Source: Pseudovibrio sp. Tun.PSC04-5.I4 (GTDB lineage: Bacteria > Pseudomonadota > Alphaproteobacteria > Rhizobiales > Stappiaceae). From it: a stretch of 64,000 nt of DNA. Under the pieces are notes generated by a model. The model was not told the origin of the DNA, searched no databases, and saw nothing but the letters and a program-made list of their open reading frames with translations. Shown one piece after another: positions 21,010 to 29,170 of this stretch; position 1 is the stretch's first letter; each line of letters opens with the position of its first letter. Location: the NCBI RefSeq assembly GCF_900104145.1, contig NZ_FNLB01000006.1, positions 3,908,501-3,972,500 of the forward strand, given 5' to 3'. The position numbers were made by a program, and so were the translations under genes.

Positions 21010-22068
21010 TTAGCGATCCAAATTTATCGGCTCGCCGACGTTGCCATCTCCTGAAAGCAAGATCGCAATTGGGCGAGAAGAGGGGAACTGTGCGCAGATA
21101 ATGATGGCGAGCACCACAAGCGGCACGCACAGTACCATTCCGATGACGCCCCATAATGCGCCCCAAAAACTCAAGGAGATCATAATAACCAAGGGTGAAA
21201 TGTTTAGTTGTGTGCCCATCAAGCGCGGCTCTATTAGATTGCCGAGGACGAACTGGACAGCGCCGAGGCCAAGAGTGATTGCAATGAACGGGGAAAGGCT
21301 ATCGAAATATACGAGGGAAAGCAGGCTGGGGAAGATGACTGCGATAAGAGACCCAATTGTGGGAATGTAATTGAGCAGGAAGGCAATGAACCCAAACAAA
21401 GCTGCGTACGGCAAACCAGCCCAGGTTGTAATGCCGTAGGTGAGCAGTCCGGTGAGAACACTCACGCCGGTTTTTATGCCCATGTAGTGACGCATGCGGC
21501 GCCCGATCTCTTCGCGAATGGCAAATGCGAGTTGTGCACGGTCTGAATCTTCAAAAAGAGCGGCCAGTTTCCTATCAAATGTCGCAGCTTCGAAAATCAT
21601 AAAGAGCACATAGATGAAGACGAGGGAGCCGGACCCTGCCAAACTGGTGAGAACCGAGGCCCCCGTACTCAGGGCGGCACTTAGAGAGAAATTGGGTAGA
21701 ATATCCGAGAGCTGAAGTGGTTTTTCCATATGCAGCTGTTCTGCAAATTTGAGGAGGATCTCATCCAGCCGTCCCTGATATGTCGGTGCATCGAACGCCA
21801 GCTGTTGCAGGTTGACTGACACGATGTTGAACAGAATGCCAATCACATAGAAGATAACAATAAGGGCCATGATGATGGTGAGCGGCTTTGGCAGGTACGT
21901 GCCGATAACCGGTAGATGGCGAAGGGCGGAGGACATTGAGTTGATGATGTACCAAAGCACCAATGCGATTATCAGGGGGATGATCAGCGAACGCCCTATA
22001 AAGAGTAACCAGCCAATGATGACAAGAAGAAAGAGTGAGGCGGTGAACTTGATAAGGGGCTGACGCAT
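21010..22068 (-). CDS. AI-2E (TqsA/PerM) family permease
   Basis: A 352-residue polytopic membrane protein with the family layout: hydrophobic pairs at the N-terminus, a soluble helical segment around residues 65-130, then a block of C-terminal membrane helices with LPYAALFGFIAFLLNYIPTIGS and FVLGNLIEPRLMG, both characteristic. Family members have been linked to autoinducer-2 export (TqsA) or sodium/proton exchange. The substrate here is unknown. ATG start at 22068. Confidence 0.9.
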   Translation of the reverse strand: MRQPLIKFTASLFLLVIIGWLLFIGRSLIIPLIIALVLWYIINSMSSALRHLPVIGTYLPKPLTIIMALIVIFYVIGILFNIVSVNLQQLAFDAPTYQGRLDEILLKFAEQLHMEKPLQLSDILPNFSLSAALSTGASVLTSLAGSGSLVFIYVLFMIFEAATFDRKLAALFEDSDRAQLAFAIREEIGRRMRHYMGIKTGVSVLTGLLTYGITTWAGLPYAALFGFIAFLLNYIPTIGSLIAVIFPSLLSLVYFDSLSPFIAITLGLGAVQFVLGNLIEPRLMGTQLNISPLVIMISLSFWGALWGVIGMVLCVPLVVLAIIICAQFPSSRPIAILLSGDGNVGEPINLDR

Positions 22069-22276
22069 GGCGTACTCCAGAGAATCTGGCCGTTGAGAGC
22101 GGTGTATGTGCCCGCATCCTCGCTTAGTATCAGGTATTTATAAAGCTTTGTGATGCCAGCATCGTTGATATGGCGGGGAAAAGGCACATCTCCAAGTTTC
22201 AACAGGAACTGTGCAAAGCTTAGCTTTAATCAATTTACTAGTTACCACATGTTGGTGTAGAACCTGTCGTTGGTAA

Positions 22277-22353
22277 GGGCCTGTAGCTCAACTGGTTAGA
22301 GCCGTCCGCTCATAACGGATTGGTTGGGGGTTCAAGTCCCTCCGGGCCTACCA
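22277..22353 (+). tRNA. tRNA with CAU anticodon, probably tRNA-Ile2 (lysidine type)
   Basis: A 77-base cloverleaf: acceptor GGGCCTG pairs with CGGGCCT before a genome-encoded CCA. The D arm contains AGCTC/GAGC, the anticodon loop is CTCATAA in the stem GTCCG/CGGAT, and the T arm is GGGGGTTCAAGTCCCTC. The CAU anticodon allows Met or lysidine-modified Ile. Resemblance to ileX-type tRNAs (loop CTCATAA, no initiator features) favours Ile. Its 3' end faces an integrase gene 75 bases away, so it is the probable prophage attachment site. Confidence 0.9.
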
Positions 22354-22428
22354 CTTCTCTATATTTATATATAAGAAACAATTAGTTGCCCCGAAAGGGT
22401 CCCACGAAAAATAAGTGCGTGGGACACT

Positions 22429-23493
22429 TTACCATTCCATGCCACGCAGATTGTCCATAGCAGCGCGGGCGAGATTCCATCTCTCGACACCTTCTGTGTA
22501 GATTTCAGATGTCTTAGCTTCTGAATGTCCATGGATAGTCATGATCTGGTATTGGGTGCAGCCTTCTTGTGCTAGGAGGTGTCCTGTTGCTTTGCGGATA
22601 CCATGCGAGCTACGGTTTGCTAATCCAGCTACATCGCACCACTTTTTGAAACGATTACGAAGGCTTTCTGGTGAAGCAAATGGTTGTCCGTGCTCTGTTA
22701 GAAGATAGGTTTTGCCTTGGATCTTGGCTGCTCTTGTCGCCTGCAGTAGTGGGGGGAGCATTGGGATCTCTACATATGCCGAGCCCTTCTTGCGTGGTTG
22801 CCAGCCTAATCCAAGGATTCCAGATCTTTCAAATTCAAGCTCTCTTCCAAGCCAGATTGCATCGGAGATGCGGCACGCTGTGAACATAAAAAGAGTTAAA
22901 CAGAGGTGTGCTGTTGTGCCGGGTGGATGTACCTGCCTGTATTTCTTCAAGTCATCAATTGTCCAAGGTGTTGCGCCTTTGGAATTCCTATTTAGCTTGC
23001 CGACCCCTACTGCTGGGTTGGACGTGCAATGACCTACCGATCCTCCCCATGTAAACATCGAGCGTAAAGCTTTGGTCATGTTGTCTGCCGCGCCCGGTGT
23101 TGCTCTCATACCATCGCGGATTTGGACAACTGCCGTTTGAGGCATATTGAGATCGTAATCTCCATAGTCACTATGAAGGCGGCTTAAGAGGTTTTCGCGT
23201 TGTTTCAATGTGGCCTGAGAGTACACGCCTTCCTTAACGTCTTGTCCAAGATTTTCAAGATAGCAGTAAATTAGCCAGCTCACAGAGCCTTTTAGGGCGC
23301 GATCTTCTAATTTCATCTCTGGCTTTATTTCAATGCCGCGCCTTGCAGCAAGGTAGTTTTCTTGGAAAGATTGATCTCCTGGGGCTACGTGTAGGACAAT
23401 TCTTTTTGTTTTTTGTCTCTCAACTCTGACGCGCCACCTAGTGTTCCCTGAGGGTAGAACCTCTCGTATTAGACCGGGGTATTTGATCTTCAT
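22429..23493 (-). CDS. Phage tyrosine integrase
   Basis: A 354-residue tyrosine recombinase. An N-terminal SAM-like core-binding domain precedes the catalytic domain, with Arg in TACRISDA, His-x-x-Arg in SSHGIRKATG, His in IHGHSEAKT and the nucleophile Tyr in SEIYTEG. It points toward the tRNA 75 bases away and should catalyse recombination at the tRNA 3' end. The ATG at 23493 overlaps the stop of the previous gene (ATGA) and has AAGGCA upstream. The GTG at 23511 is a weaker alternative. Confidence 0.93.
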   Translation of the reverse strand: MKIKYPGLIREVLPSGNTRWRVRVERQKTKRIVLHVAPGDQSFQENYLAARRGIEIKPEMKLEDRALKGSVSWLIYCYLENLGQDVKEGVYSQATLKQRENLLSRLHSDYGDYDLNMPQTAVVQIRDGMRATPGAADNMTKALRSMFTWGGSVGHCTSNPAVGVGKLNRNSKGATPWTIDDLKKYRQVHPPGTTAHLCLTLFMFTACRISDAIWLGRELEFERSGILGLGWQPRKKGSAYVEIPMLPPLLQATRAAKIQGKTYLLTEHGQPFASPESLRNRFKKWCDVAGLANRSSHGIRKATGHLLAQEGCTQYQIMTIHGHSEAKTSEIYTEGVERWNLARAAMDNLRGMEW

Positions 23494-23681
23494 GCTGATT
23501 GCCTTGGCCACGGTTTAGGTGCTCCATTTTGAGGGGAGGCTTTCCCGGCGTCAACTTTGGAGAAGACCAGCCTTGTTTCGGAGCCGGTTATGACGCACTC
23601 GTGTAATGTTAGGCCGCAAGCTTTTGCTGCCTTTATTACTCGGGTCATCTCAGCTTGTGTAATGCTTGGCTTGCGGGCCAT
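23490..23681 (-). CDS. Small phage protein upstream of integrase
   Basis: 63 residues, with a helical N-terminus (MARKPSITQAEMTRVIKAAK) followed by a short strand-rich part. Small genes of this form commonly sit directly before integrases in alphaproteobacterial prophages and are presumed accessory or excisionase-like, but no function is established. It overlaps the integrase start by 4 bases, so the two are probably translationally coupled. Confidence 0.7.
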   Translation of the reverse strand: MARKPSITQAEMTRVIKAAKACGLTLHECVITGSETRLVFSKVDAGKASPQNGAPKPWPRQSA

Positions 23682-23696
23682 AACATCTCTCCGGAC

Positions 23697-23900
23697 TTAA
23701 GTCGAAATTGCGATTAGGAGCTTTTCAAGCAGGTTTGATGTGCGATCACGCAGGGCATCCGGCATGTGCTCATTGACCTGCTTTGCCAGGCCACTGGGGG
23801 CATTAACTGCTATGGCGCTGAGTACCTCTGCCAAAGCTTCGGGTTTGGAGGTTAAACTGATGCCGATGTGAATGGGGTTGACCTCTGTTTCCAATCTCAT
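23697..23900 (-). CDS. Hypothetical phage protein, 67 residues
   Basis: A small protein starting MRLETEVNPIHIGISLTSKP, then helical to the end. No family is recognised. Its ATG overlaps the stop of the preceding gene by 4 bases (23897-23900), consistent with membership of the leftward prophage operon. Gene density and overlap are the main support. Confidence 0.6.
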   Translation of the reverse strand: MRLETEVNPIHIGISLTSKPEALAEVLSAIAVNAPSGLAKQVNEHMPDALRDRTSNLLEKLLIAIST

Positions 23901-24325
23901 GGTGTGCTCCTGTTTCTTCCGTGAAGAGTGAAGGGCAGAGGAGCTGTTACGATCCAGAGGTGGTACATATTTGCTCCGTCAACGATCTCTTCCTTGGGTG
24001 GATAAACCTCTACAGCGGTGGCTTCTGGTCCGGCGAGTTCATCCTTGATGCGTTGCATTTCAGGCCAAGATGGGCGGATTCCTGAGAGGGACGTTATTGC
24101 AAGATGACGAACACCAGTTGCGAGGGTTCGGTCGAGTACGCTGAAGACGTTGTTTATGTGAGCCTGAGCAAAATCTGCTGCCCAGCTGCGGCCTATTGAG
24201 CCCTTTTGGAATTGGATAAGCTCCCACGCTCCCCACCTTCCAACCTTTCGATTGGTTCTCTCGTGCTTCAGGACTTGCTTTTGCTCATTTCTGGAAAGGC
24301 CGGATGCGAATAAGGCATTTGTCAT
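23897..24325 (-). CDS. Conserved phage protein (DUF7694-like)
   Basis: A 142-residue protein with the segment GRSWAADFAQAHINNVFSVL and the later ITSLSGIRPSWPEMQRIKDEL, a pattern recurring in small proteins of rhizobial and related phages. The family name is given from memory and is tentative, and the function is unknown. The ATG at 24325 shares a base with the stop of the preceding gene (TAATG). A longer in-frame start at 24385 would lie inside that gene and is rejected. Confidence 0.65.
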   Translation of the reverse strand: MTNALFASGLSRNEQKQVLKHERTNRKVGRWGAWELIQFQKGSIGRSWAADFAQAHINNVFSVLDRTLATGVRHLAITSLSGIRPSWPEMQRIKDELAGPEATAVEVYPPKEEIVDGANMYHLWIVTAPLPFTLHGRNRSTP

Positions 24326-24600
24326 TATGAAGCGTCCCTTACTGCACTGGATTGGTAAGCCAGCACAATTGCGGCGGCATCCCATGCAAGGTTGATTTGC
24401 TCAGTGTTTGAAAGGTCTTCAAAAGCTTGCTCAGGGCTTGAGCGAATGAGTTGCCAGTACACTCTTGCAGCGGGTTTTAGAGCCTTTGGATCTAGCTCTT
24501 CAATGTCCAGCGACCCTTTGCCATTACAGCGTTCGCAGGAGCTAATAGATAAACCCCAGTGGTCTGTTGTGCCGTATCCGTTACAGGAGATGCATTTCAT
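24325..24600 (-). CDS. Small zinc-ribbon phage protein
   Basis: A 91-residue protein whose N-terminus holds two CxxC pairs with glycines (CISCNGYGT, then CERCNGKGS), resembling the DnaJ-type CxxCxGxG zinc centre. The C-terminal 50 residues are helical. It may bind zinc and act as a small adaptor, but its function is unknown. It is translationally coupled to the next gene in the leftward operon. Confidence 0.7.
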   Translation of the reverse strand: MKCISCNGYGTTDHWGLSISSCERCNGKGSLDIEELDPKALKPAARVYWQLIRSSPEQAFEDLSNTEQINLAWDAAAIVLAYQSSAVRDAS

Positions 24601-24714
24601 TTTTTGCTCTCCTGCTGCAAAGAACGTCCATAGAGAACTGGCTGATTACCAAACAAGCAGATTTGCCACATCCTCATAAGGTTCACACAGCAGATCAGCG
24701 GCAAGAAGACTGGG

Positions 24715-25203
24715 TTATAGGGCATTGCTTACCTCACGTGGTCTGGTGCGGCATGATGTGGGTTGAGAGAGGTTATTTTCCCTGCAGTGATCCTTGATTG
24801 CGCCTCGAACACATGGTTCTGAGTATTGCGTGTGGATTGCAATTGTGGGCACGGACCAGCCAAGCTTGCCTGCCAGTTCATAAAAGAGCTGCTTGCGCGC
24901 TGATATTGCTGCCGGGATGTTGCAGTGTGTTCTGAAGATTGCATCGAGCGATGTATCGTTTTGCACCTTGACCTTAAGTACAATGTCTTGTGCTTCCAGC
25001 GGCATATCAAAAAACACAGGGCACATTGCTCTCTGCTTTTCCTCCTGTTTAGGAGCGGGGAAAGCAGAGGGCAGACCTTTGGACGCAGAATAGAGTGCAG
25101 CGACATAACGCGTGGAAACACCGTAAATCTGAGCGGTCCGGTTGAGGCTCATGCCGTGGCGAACACGTGCTAAAATGGCTTGGTCAGTGGCAATCATAGT
25201 CAT
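24715..25203 (-). CDS. Phage DNA-binding protein with DnaA-domain-IV-like segment
   Basis: 162 residues. The N-terminal 35 residues read like a helix-turn-helix (MSLNRTAQIYGVSTRYVAALYS). A second segment, ARKQLFYELAGKLGWSVPTIAIH, resembles the helices of DnaA domain IV. It might therefore bind DNA through two modules. No catalytic residues are seen. The ATG overlaps the stop of the C5 methyltransferase gene by 4 bases. Confidence 0.6.
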   Translation of the reverse strand: MTMIATDQAILARVRHGMSLNRTAQIYGVSTRYVAALYSASKGLPSAFPAPKQEEKQRAMCPVFFDMPLEAQDIVLKVKVQNDTSLDAIFRTHCNIPAAISARKQLFYELAGKLGWSVPTIAIHTQYSEPCVRGAIKDHCRENNLSQPTSCRTRPREVSNAL

Positions 25204-26756
25204 GCTGCGACCTCATGAGAAATGAGTTCAGGAAGATTGGCTTCGACAATTGCTTTGGCGACTGGTGGGCAAACGCTGTTGCCACATTTTGCTGTCTGCT
25301 CTGTTTTCGGAAAAGGCTTGCCGTTGTAGTCAAAGCTGATGCGGTAATCCTCTGGAAAACCTTGCGCTCTATAGAGTTCTGCCGGTGTGAGCATGCGCAT
25401 GCCAATGTCTGTTATGATGTAAGGCTCACCGCCGACATCAACGCACACCAATCCGTGGCGGTCTCTGGTGGTCACGGTCCCAAGCGGCGTATCAGCAACT
25501 TGTCCAATACTGGAGCCATAGTAAGAGGTCAGGAATGCCCTCACTTCACCTGCATGGTTTCCACCAGCGGTAAGTGTCGGCATTGGCTCTGTAACTGTTT
25601 GTCCATGCCTACAGGTACCGCGCATTTTAATCAGGTGGCTGGTGACGAGGGTTTGCTGTGTTGCCCTTGCTGTGATTGTAGAAAGTGGCGCATCCGCTGC
25701 CCGTCCCACGACATCAAAATTGTGCTGAGCTAAAAAGGCAGCAACAAGCGCGTGACGATTTTCTGTCGTCACGGTGTGCACAGGTTCATTCAATAGGTGC
25801 CCGCGAACTTCTCCCACTTTTTTTGGTCCGTAGTACTTGTGCAGATACGGTGCAACAAGTGCTCTGCACCCGCCTTTTTCAGTCTTAATCGTGCTGAATG
25901 GCTTCGTAAGTGGCTCAAGGCTCCCACTATGGCTCATATTGAGAATGAACGGCTCAGGCGTATCCATCACAAATTTTTTGATACCCGCAGCGATGCGGCT
26001 CATTGTGTTATCAACCAGTGGGCGTTTGCGCTCAAAAATTGAGGGACAAGGAAGAGACCAGTCAATGCAATCCGCTGCCGTTTTCCATGGCAGAAGCTCG
26101 CCGGCTAAAACAGCCTCACTCTTTGGATCCCCATGAGTTGCATCAGGCCAGCGAATAGCTTTGCGATCGCGCCGGGCGACCATAAACAGGCGTTTGCGGA
26201 TGGTTGGAGCGCCGTAATCACAAGCCTTTAGTTCACGGAATTCCGTTTTGTAGCCAAGCTTACCAAGAGCAGCTTTCCATACATCAAAATCTTCCCATCC
26301 TTTAAATTCAGGCACATTTTCAAGGATGATGATGCGGGGTCGCTTAGACCCTAACTTCTGGCTAAAATTCACCACGGACCAGGCTAGCATCCGAACCGAA
26401 CTGGAGGTTGGTTTCCCACCCCGCGCTCGTGAGAAATGCCTGCAATCTGGAGAAGCCCACAGCAAACCTACTGGGCGTCCATTCGTGTAGGCCATGAGAT
26501 CAACTTCCCACACACTTTCCGGCAAATGGATGGTGTCCGGGTGGTTCTGTGCGTGCATTGCGAGGGCTTTCACACAATGGTTGATCGCTATATCTGGAGA
26601 ATGCCTCAAAGCCATCTCAATACCTGTTGAGGCTCCGCCGCCGCCCGCAAAGGCGTCAATGATGAGCTCTTGCCCTCGTGTGGGGATCTGATCGAGCGGC
26701 ATATTCATGTGATCGAATAGCGGTGCTTTGGGCACACTGATGGTTTGAACTGACAT
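25200..26756 (-). CDS. DNA (cytosine-5) methyltransferase with repeated C-terminal motifs
   Basis: A 518-residue phage-type C5 methyltransferase. Motif I is DAFAGGGGASTGIEMAL, the catalytic cysteine is in ASPDCRHFSRA (motif IV, with PDC in place of the usual PPC), motif VI is ILENVPEF and motif VIII is RKRLFMVARR. The region that normally holds the target-recognition domain contains at least three related units of the form P-x-x-T-[VI]-T-x-R-[HA]-x-L-V (residues about 310-460), suggesting a modular recognition domain. The C-terminal motif AKCGNSVCPPVAKAIVEA closes the fold. No partner restriction gene is present, so it is probably a protective orphan methylase. Confidence 0.92.
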   Translation of the reverse strand: MSVQTISVPKAPLFDHMNMPLDQIPTRGQELIIDAFAGGGGASTGIEMALRHSPDIAINHCVKALAMHAQNHPDTIHLPESVWEVDLMAYTNGRPVGLLWASPDCRHFSRARGGKPTSSSVRMLAWSVVNFSQKLGSKRPRIIILENVPEFKGWEDFDVWKAALGKLGYKTEFRELKACDYGAPTIRKRLFMVARRDRKAIRWPDATHGDPKSEAVLAGELLPWKTAADCIDWSLPCPSIFERKRPLVDNTMSRIAAGIKKFVMDTPEPFILNMSHSGSLEPLTKPFSTIKTEKGGCRALVAPYLHKYYGPKKVGEVRGHLLNEPVHTVTTENRHALVAAFLAQHNFDVVGRAADAPLSTITARATQQTLVTSHLIKMRGTCRHGQTVTEPMPTLTAGGNHAGEVRAFLTSYYGSSIGQVADTPLGTVTTRDRHGLVCVDVGGEPYIITDIGMRMLTPAELYRAQGFPEDYRISFDYNGKPFPKTEQTAKCGNSVCPPVAKAIVEANLPELISHEVAA

Positions 26757-26770
26757 TGCAATACCCTGAG

Positions 26771-26992
26771 TTAGCGGCTGGAAGTTTGATCAAAAGAGGC
26801 GATCTGGGAGGTGACAAAACTTGAAGGAATGCTCTGCTGTTTGGCTTGGATTACCGCATCATCGAGAGCGGGTGCCAAATGGAGAAGGCCGATACCTAAA
26901 GCAACCAGAACCGCCAGTTTTATGCTCTCGCTAAAGAGGAACAGAGGCACGTTGCAGCGATCACTAAATACGTCGTTATCAATGCTATTCAT
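26771..26992 (-). CDS. Small phage membrane protein
   Basis: A 73-residue protein with one hydrophobic segment (about residues 26-45, IKLAVLVALGIGLLHLAPAL) and polar ends. GAGGAAC is placed as ribosome-binding site before the ATG. No family is recognised. It sits between the methyltransferase and an ASCH-like gene in the leftward operon. Confidence 0.6.
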   Translation of the reverse strand: MNSIDNDVFSDRCNVPLFLFSESIKLAVLVALGIGLLHLAPALDDAVIQAKQQSIPSSFVTSQIASFDQTSSR

Positions 26993-27003
26993 GGGTCAGT
27001 TCC

Positions 27004-27348
27004 TCAGGGTAGAAACTCAAACTCAATGCGGTTTACGGACTGTGTAGGGTCAACACGGTAGTGCTGCATCAGCATGTGCACGAAGTTGTCGGGGCTCATG
27101 TCTGGGAAGCCTTCACGTGCGCAATCTTCTTGGGTGATTGCGTTCAAAGGCTCACCGCGTACACTCAGAATTTTGATCTGGCAGAGGAGCTTGATCTTCT
27201 CGCCTTTGCGCAGCCCCATGGTTTTTTCAACGGCGTTGACCACCTCTCCAGCTTTCAGGAAGTTCCAACCGAAGCGACGGGTTACCGTCTTGGTCTGCTC
27301 TCGCATTTGCTGGGTGGTCATGGAGAAGGACATGTTGCGTGGCATCAT
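27004..27348 (-). CDS. ASCH-domain-like phage protein
   Basis: A 114-residue protein. MSFSMTTQQMREQTKTVTRRFGW, a central KKGEKI-type turn and LNAITQEDCAREGFPDMSP match ASCH/PUA-like phage proteins thought to bind RNA or modified nucleotides. The recurring T-V-T-R-R motif and the GFPDMSP segment are the family marks. AGGAG precedes two tandem ATG codons (27348 and 27345), and either may be used. Confidence 0.75.
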   Translation of the reverse strand: MMPRNMSFSMTTQQMREQTKTVTRRFGWNFLKAGEVVNAVEKTMGLRKGEKIKLLCQIKILSVRGEPLNAITQEDCAREGFPDMSPDNFVHMLMQHYRVDPTQSVNRIEFEFLP

Positions 27349-27354
27349 GCGCTC

Positions 27355-27630
27355 CTAAGTACGGCCCATTTTCTGCAGGAGCTTTGTGAGACCTACTTGC
27401 GCGTCATCAAGGGTCTCGCGCAGGGCGTAGATGCGGTTTGCAATGGGTGCGGCTTTATCGGGTGAGAGCTTGATCATTTCGCGCAAGTCATCGCGGGCAA
27501 AGCAGAGTTCTGAATGTGTTTCGGAGGAGATAACAAGAGCCTCCTCACCAATCGCCGTTGTAGATTTTACAACGCGAAGAGGGCAAAGCTTATGAGGTGT
27601 GGGAAATGAGATGATGTGGGCGCTAGGCAT
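27355..27630 (-). CDS. Hypothetical phage protein, first gene of the leftward operon
   Basis: 91 residues, with a strand-rich first half (IISFPTPHKLCPLRVVKS) and a helical second half. No family is recognised. It is the promoter-proximal gene of the leftward operon and begins about 30 bases from the operator repeats at 27663-27709, so it is a candidate for direct control by the prophage repressor. Confidence 0.6.
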   Translation of the reverse strand: MPSAHIISFPTPHKLCPLRVVKSTTAIGEEALVISSETHSELCFARDDLREMIKLSPDKAAPIANRIYALRETLDDAQVGLTKLLQKMGRT

Positions 27631-27662
27631 CGAGAAAACTCCAGTTGGAATATGCCCTTACA

Positions 27663-27709
27663 ATATGGAGTATTATCCATATGTAAATTATAAACTGGAG
27701 TATCATCCA
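27663..27709. promoter_or_regulatory. Twin operators of the prophage switch
   Basis: Two copies of TGGAGTAT[T/C]ATCCA lie in the gap between divergent genes starting at 27630 and 27801. The first is embedded in perfect 7-bp arms ATATGGA / TCCATAT (27663-27669 and 27676-27682). The second spans 27696-27709. A third half-site, CATATGGATA, starts at 27725. The same GGAGTAT core recurs in the repressor/Cro-like divergent region at 28861-28882. Confidence 0.7.
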
Positions 27710-27800
27710 TATGTCAAAATATGACATATGGATATTAAGGGGGGTGGGAAGTGCTGTTGTGAGCGATATTTATATGCAGCCTGCGAACTTGATATGTTAA

Positions 27801-28214
27801 ATGGGCGCGATGGAATGTTGTTGCCGGGAGCGTCGGGCGAAGGTTTCGCTTGTGGCTGATGCTCTACTTGAAGGTATGCTTGAGGTTCGAAAACTAAGTG
27901 GCGCAAGTAGTTTTGGTGAGGTGGTTGTTCTGCTTGCAGTGGCTGCTGAATTGCGCTCCGATAATCTGCCTACGGTTGCTTCAGTGAGTGAGCTTACTTC
28001 CATATCCACTTTTACTGTGCAGCGAAGTTTGGATAAATTTGTGGCGGCAGGTTTGCTCGAAAGGGGGCTGACGCCTCGCGGGTATGTCTATGAGCTCACG
28101 GAGCTGGTGCTGGGAGGAGGGGGTGATGCAAGCGCTGATTGTGACTTAGATGCATGTATCAATCAGCTTGTGGAAAAAATGGGGATGGCAATAACAAAAA
28201 TGGCAAAACTTTAA
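27801..28214 (+). CDS. Putative winged-helix regulator of the prophage
   Basis: A 137-residue protein. Its middle (VASVSELTSISTFTVQRSLDKFVAAGLLERGLTP split over helix, turn and wing) reads as a winged helix of the MarR/IclR class. The start is uncertain: ATG at 27801 or 27810, and neither has a strong ribosome-binding site. It is transcribed divergently from the leftward operon, with the twin operators between, so it is probably repressor-controlled. Confidence 0.6.
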   Translation: MGAMECCCRERRAKVSLVADALLEGMLEVRKLSGASSFGEVVVLLAVAAELRSDNLPTVASVSELTSISTFTVQRSLDKFVAAGLLERGLTPRGYVYELTELVLGGGGDASADCDLDACINQLVEKMGMAITKMAKL

Positions 28215-28389
28215 GGGCGTTTCTTCATTTTGGGGAGGTTTTACTCCTAATTTTCCTGACGTATTGGCGGTTTTCTTAGGATTTTCAGCACTGTGTGGTT
28301 GCTTTGGTGCTCAAATTGGGAAGGTGGTCAATTTGATTTGGAATTCAAATCATGTGAATTTACGCAAGGGTAATTTTAGGGGTGTCGCT

Positions 28390-28527
28390 ATGTGTAGGTG
28401 TGATGATCTGGAATTCGCAAGGCTACTTCAAGGGCTAACAAGAGGTGAGAAGCAGGCTTTTTTGGAAGTGATTAAGTTGATTTCCAGAAAAGGTATTGAG
28501 CGCCCTAAGTCTTCGAAAAGCCTTTGA
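28390..28527 (+). CDS. Possible small protein, 45 residues
   Basis: The ATG at 28390 has GGGTG upstream and encodes MCRCDDLEFARLLQGLTRGE and a basic tail. No family is recognised. Its 3' end overlaps the 3' end of the convergent repressor gene by 23 bases. Reading further upstream in the same frame gives no plausible start with a ribosome-binding site. The call is weak. Confidence 0.35.
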   Translation: MCRCDDLEFARLLQGLTRGEKQAFLEVIKLISRKGIERPKSSKSL

Positions 28528-28804
28528 GTATTTTCAAGGCATATCTTTTTTCTTCTTCGTTAAGCTTAGAAAATTCATCAATCAGCTGCGTTGTTAACTC
28601 GTCGCTTGTGGGGCCGTAATAGAGCGAAGCAAGACTGACGCCTAAGTGCTCCGCTAAGTCTGAAAACGCCTCAATTGAAGGGGTGTTTAGCTTTAGAAGT
28701 TTAGTGACGTAATCTTCGCTCTTGCCGATGGATAGCGAAACTCGGCGGGCGTTTGTGCCGCGCTCTTTCATGATATTGTTAAGGTTTTCTCGCCAATTCT
28801 GCAT
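28505..28804 (-). CDS. XRE-family prophage repressor (short, CI-like)
   Basis: A 99-residue protein. Residues 8-60 form a Cro/C1 helix-turn-helix (NARRVSLSIGKSEDYVTKLL and IEAFSDLAEHLGVSLASLYYG), followed by a short helical tail. It has no LexA-type peptidase domain, so induction by RecA-stimulated self-cleavage is not expected. It is divergent from the small Cro-like gene at 28913 with a 22-bp palindrome between them, the layout of a lysogeny switch. Confidence 0.85.
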   Translation of the reverse strand: MQNWRENLNNIMKERGTNARRVSLSIGKSEDYVTKLLKLNTPSIEAFSDLAEHLGVSLASLYYGPTSDELTTQLIDEFSKLNEEEKRYALKILKGFSKT

Positions 28805-28860
28805 GGGTGGAAATTAATCCATTAGTTTATAAGTGTCTACGGGATTATAATATGTTTACA

Positions 28861-28882
28861 AATAGGGAGTATACTCCTTATT
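28861..28882. promoter_or_regulatory. Operator palindrome in the repressor/Cro-like divergent promoter
   Basis: AATAGGGAGTAT followed by ATACTCCTTATT is a near-perfect 22-bp palindrome (11 of 12 positions) with core GGAGTATACTCC. It lies between the repressor start (28804) and the rightward gene start (28913). The core matches the twin operators near 27,680, which implies one protein binds both regions. Confidence 0.75.
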
Positions 28883-28912
28883 TTAATCTCGCAATCTGAC
28901 TTGCGAGGTACC

Positions 28913-29170
28913 ATGGCGAACGAAGAACACACAAAACTTGGGGCTGAAATGTCTATTCCAAGCCGCTCGCAGGTTTTGGAATATTTTGAGGCGGCGTGCT
29001 TCGAACTTGGAATTTCCCGCACCGCGTTGGGGCAGGAGTCTGTTGGGTATTCCAAGCTTCATAAGAACCTCTCAGATGGTTGCGATATTCGGCTTTCTAC
29101 ACTCCGGGGACTGGTTAACTTCGTCAATGCACGTAAAACGCAGGCAAAATGCGTGATGCAAGGCCATTAG
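28913..29170 (+). CDS. Cro-like small phage regulator
   Basis: An 85-residue protein, the first gene of the rightward arm. A helix-turn-helix-like segment (RSQVLEYFEAACFELGISRTALG, then YSKLHKNLSDG) fits the Cro/antirepressor position. The ATG at 28913 is chosen because GAGG lies 6 bases upstream. The in-frame TTG at 28901 precedes that site. The fold is inferred from position and helix pattern rather than a clear family match. Confidence 0.65.
   Translation: MANEEHTKLGAEMSIPSRSQVLEYFEAACFELGISRTALGQESVGYSKLHKNLSDGCDIRLSTLRGLVNFVNARKTQAKCVMQGH

Noticed and set aside
24597..24677. A 26-codon minus-strand frame with an ATGA overlap to the zinc-ribbon gene
   Set aside because: The overlap is suggestive, but there is no ribosome-binding site and no recognisable sequence, so the evidence is too thin for a gene call.
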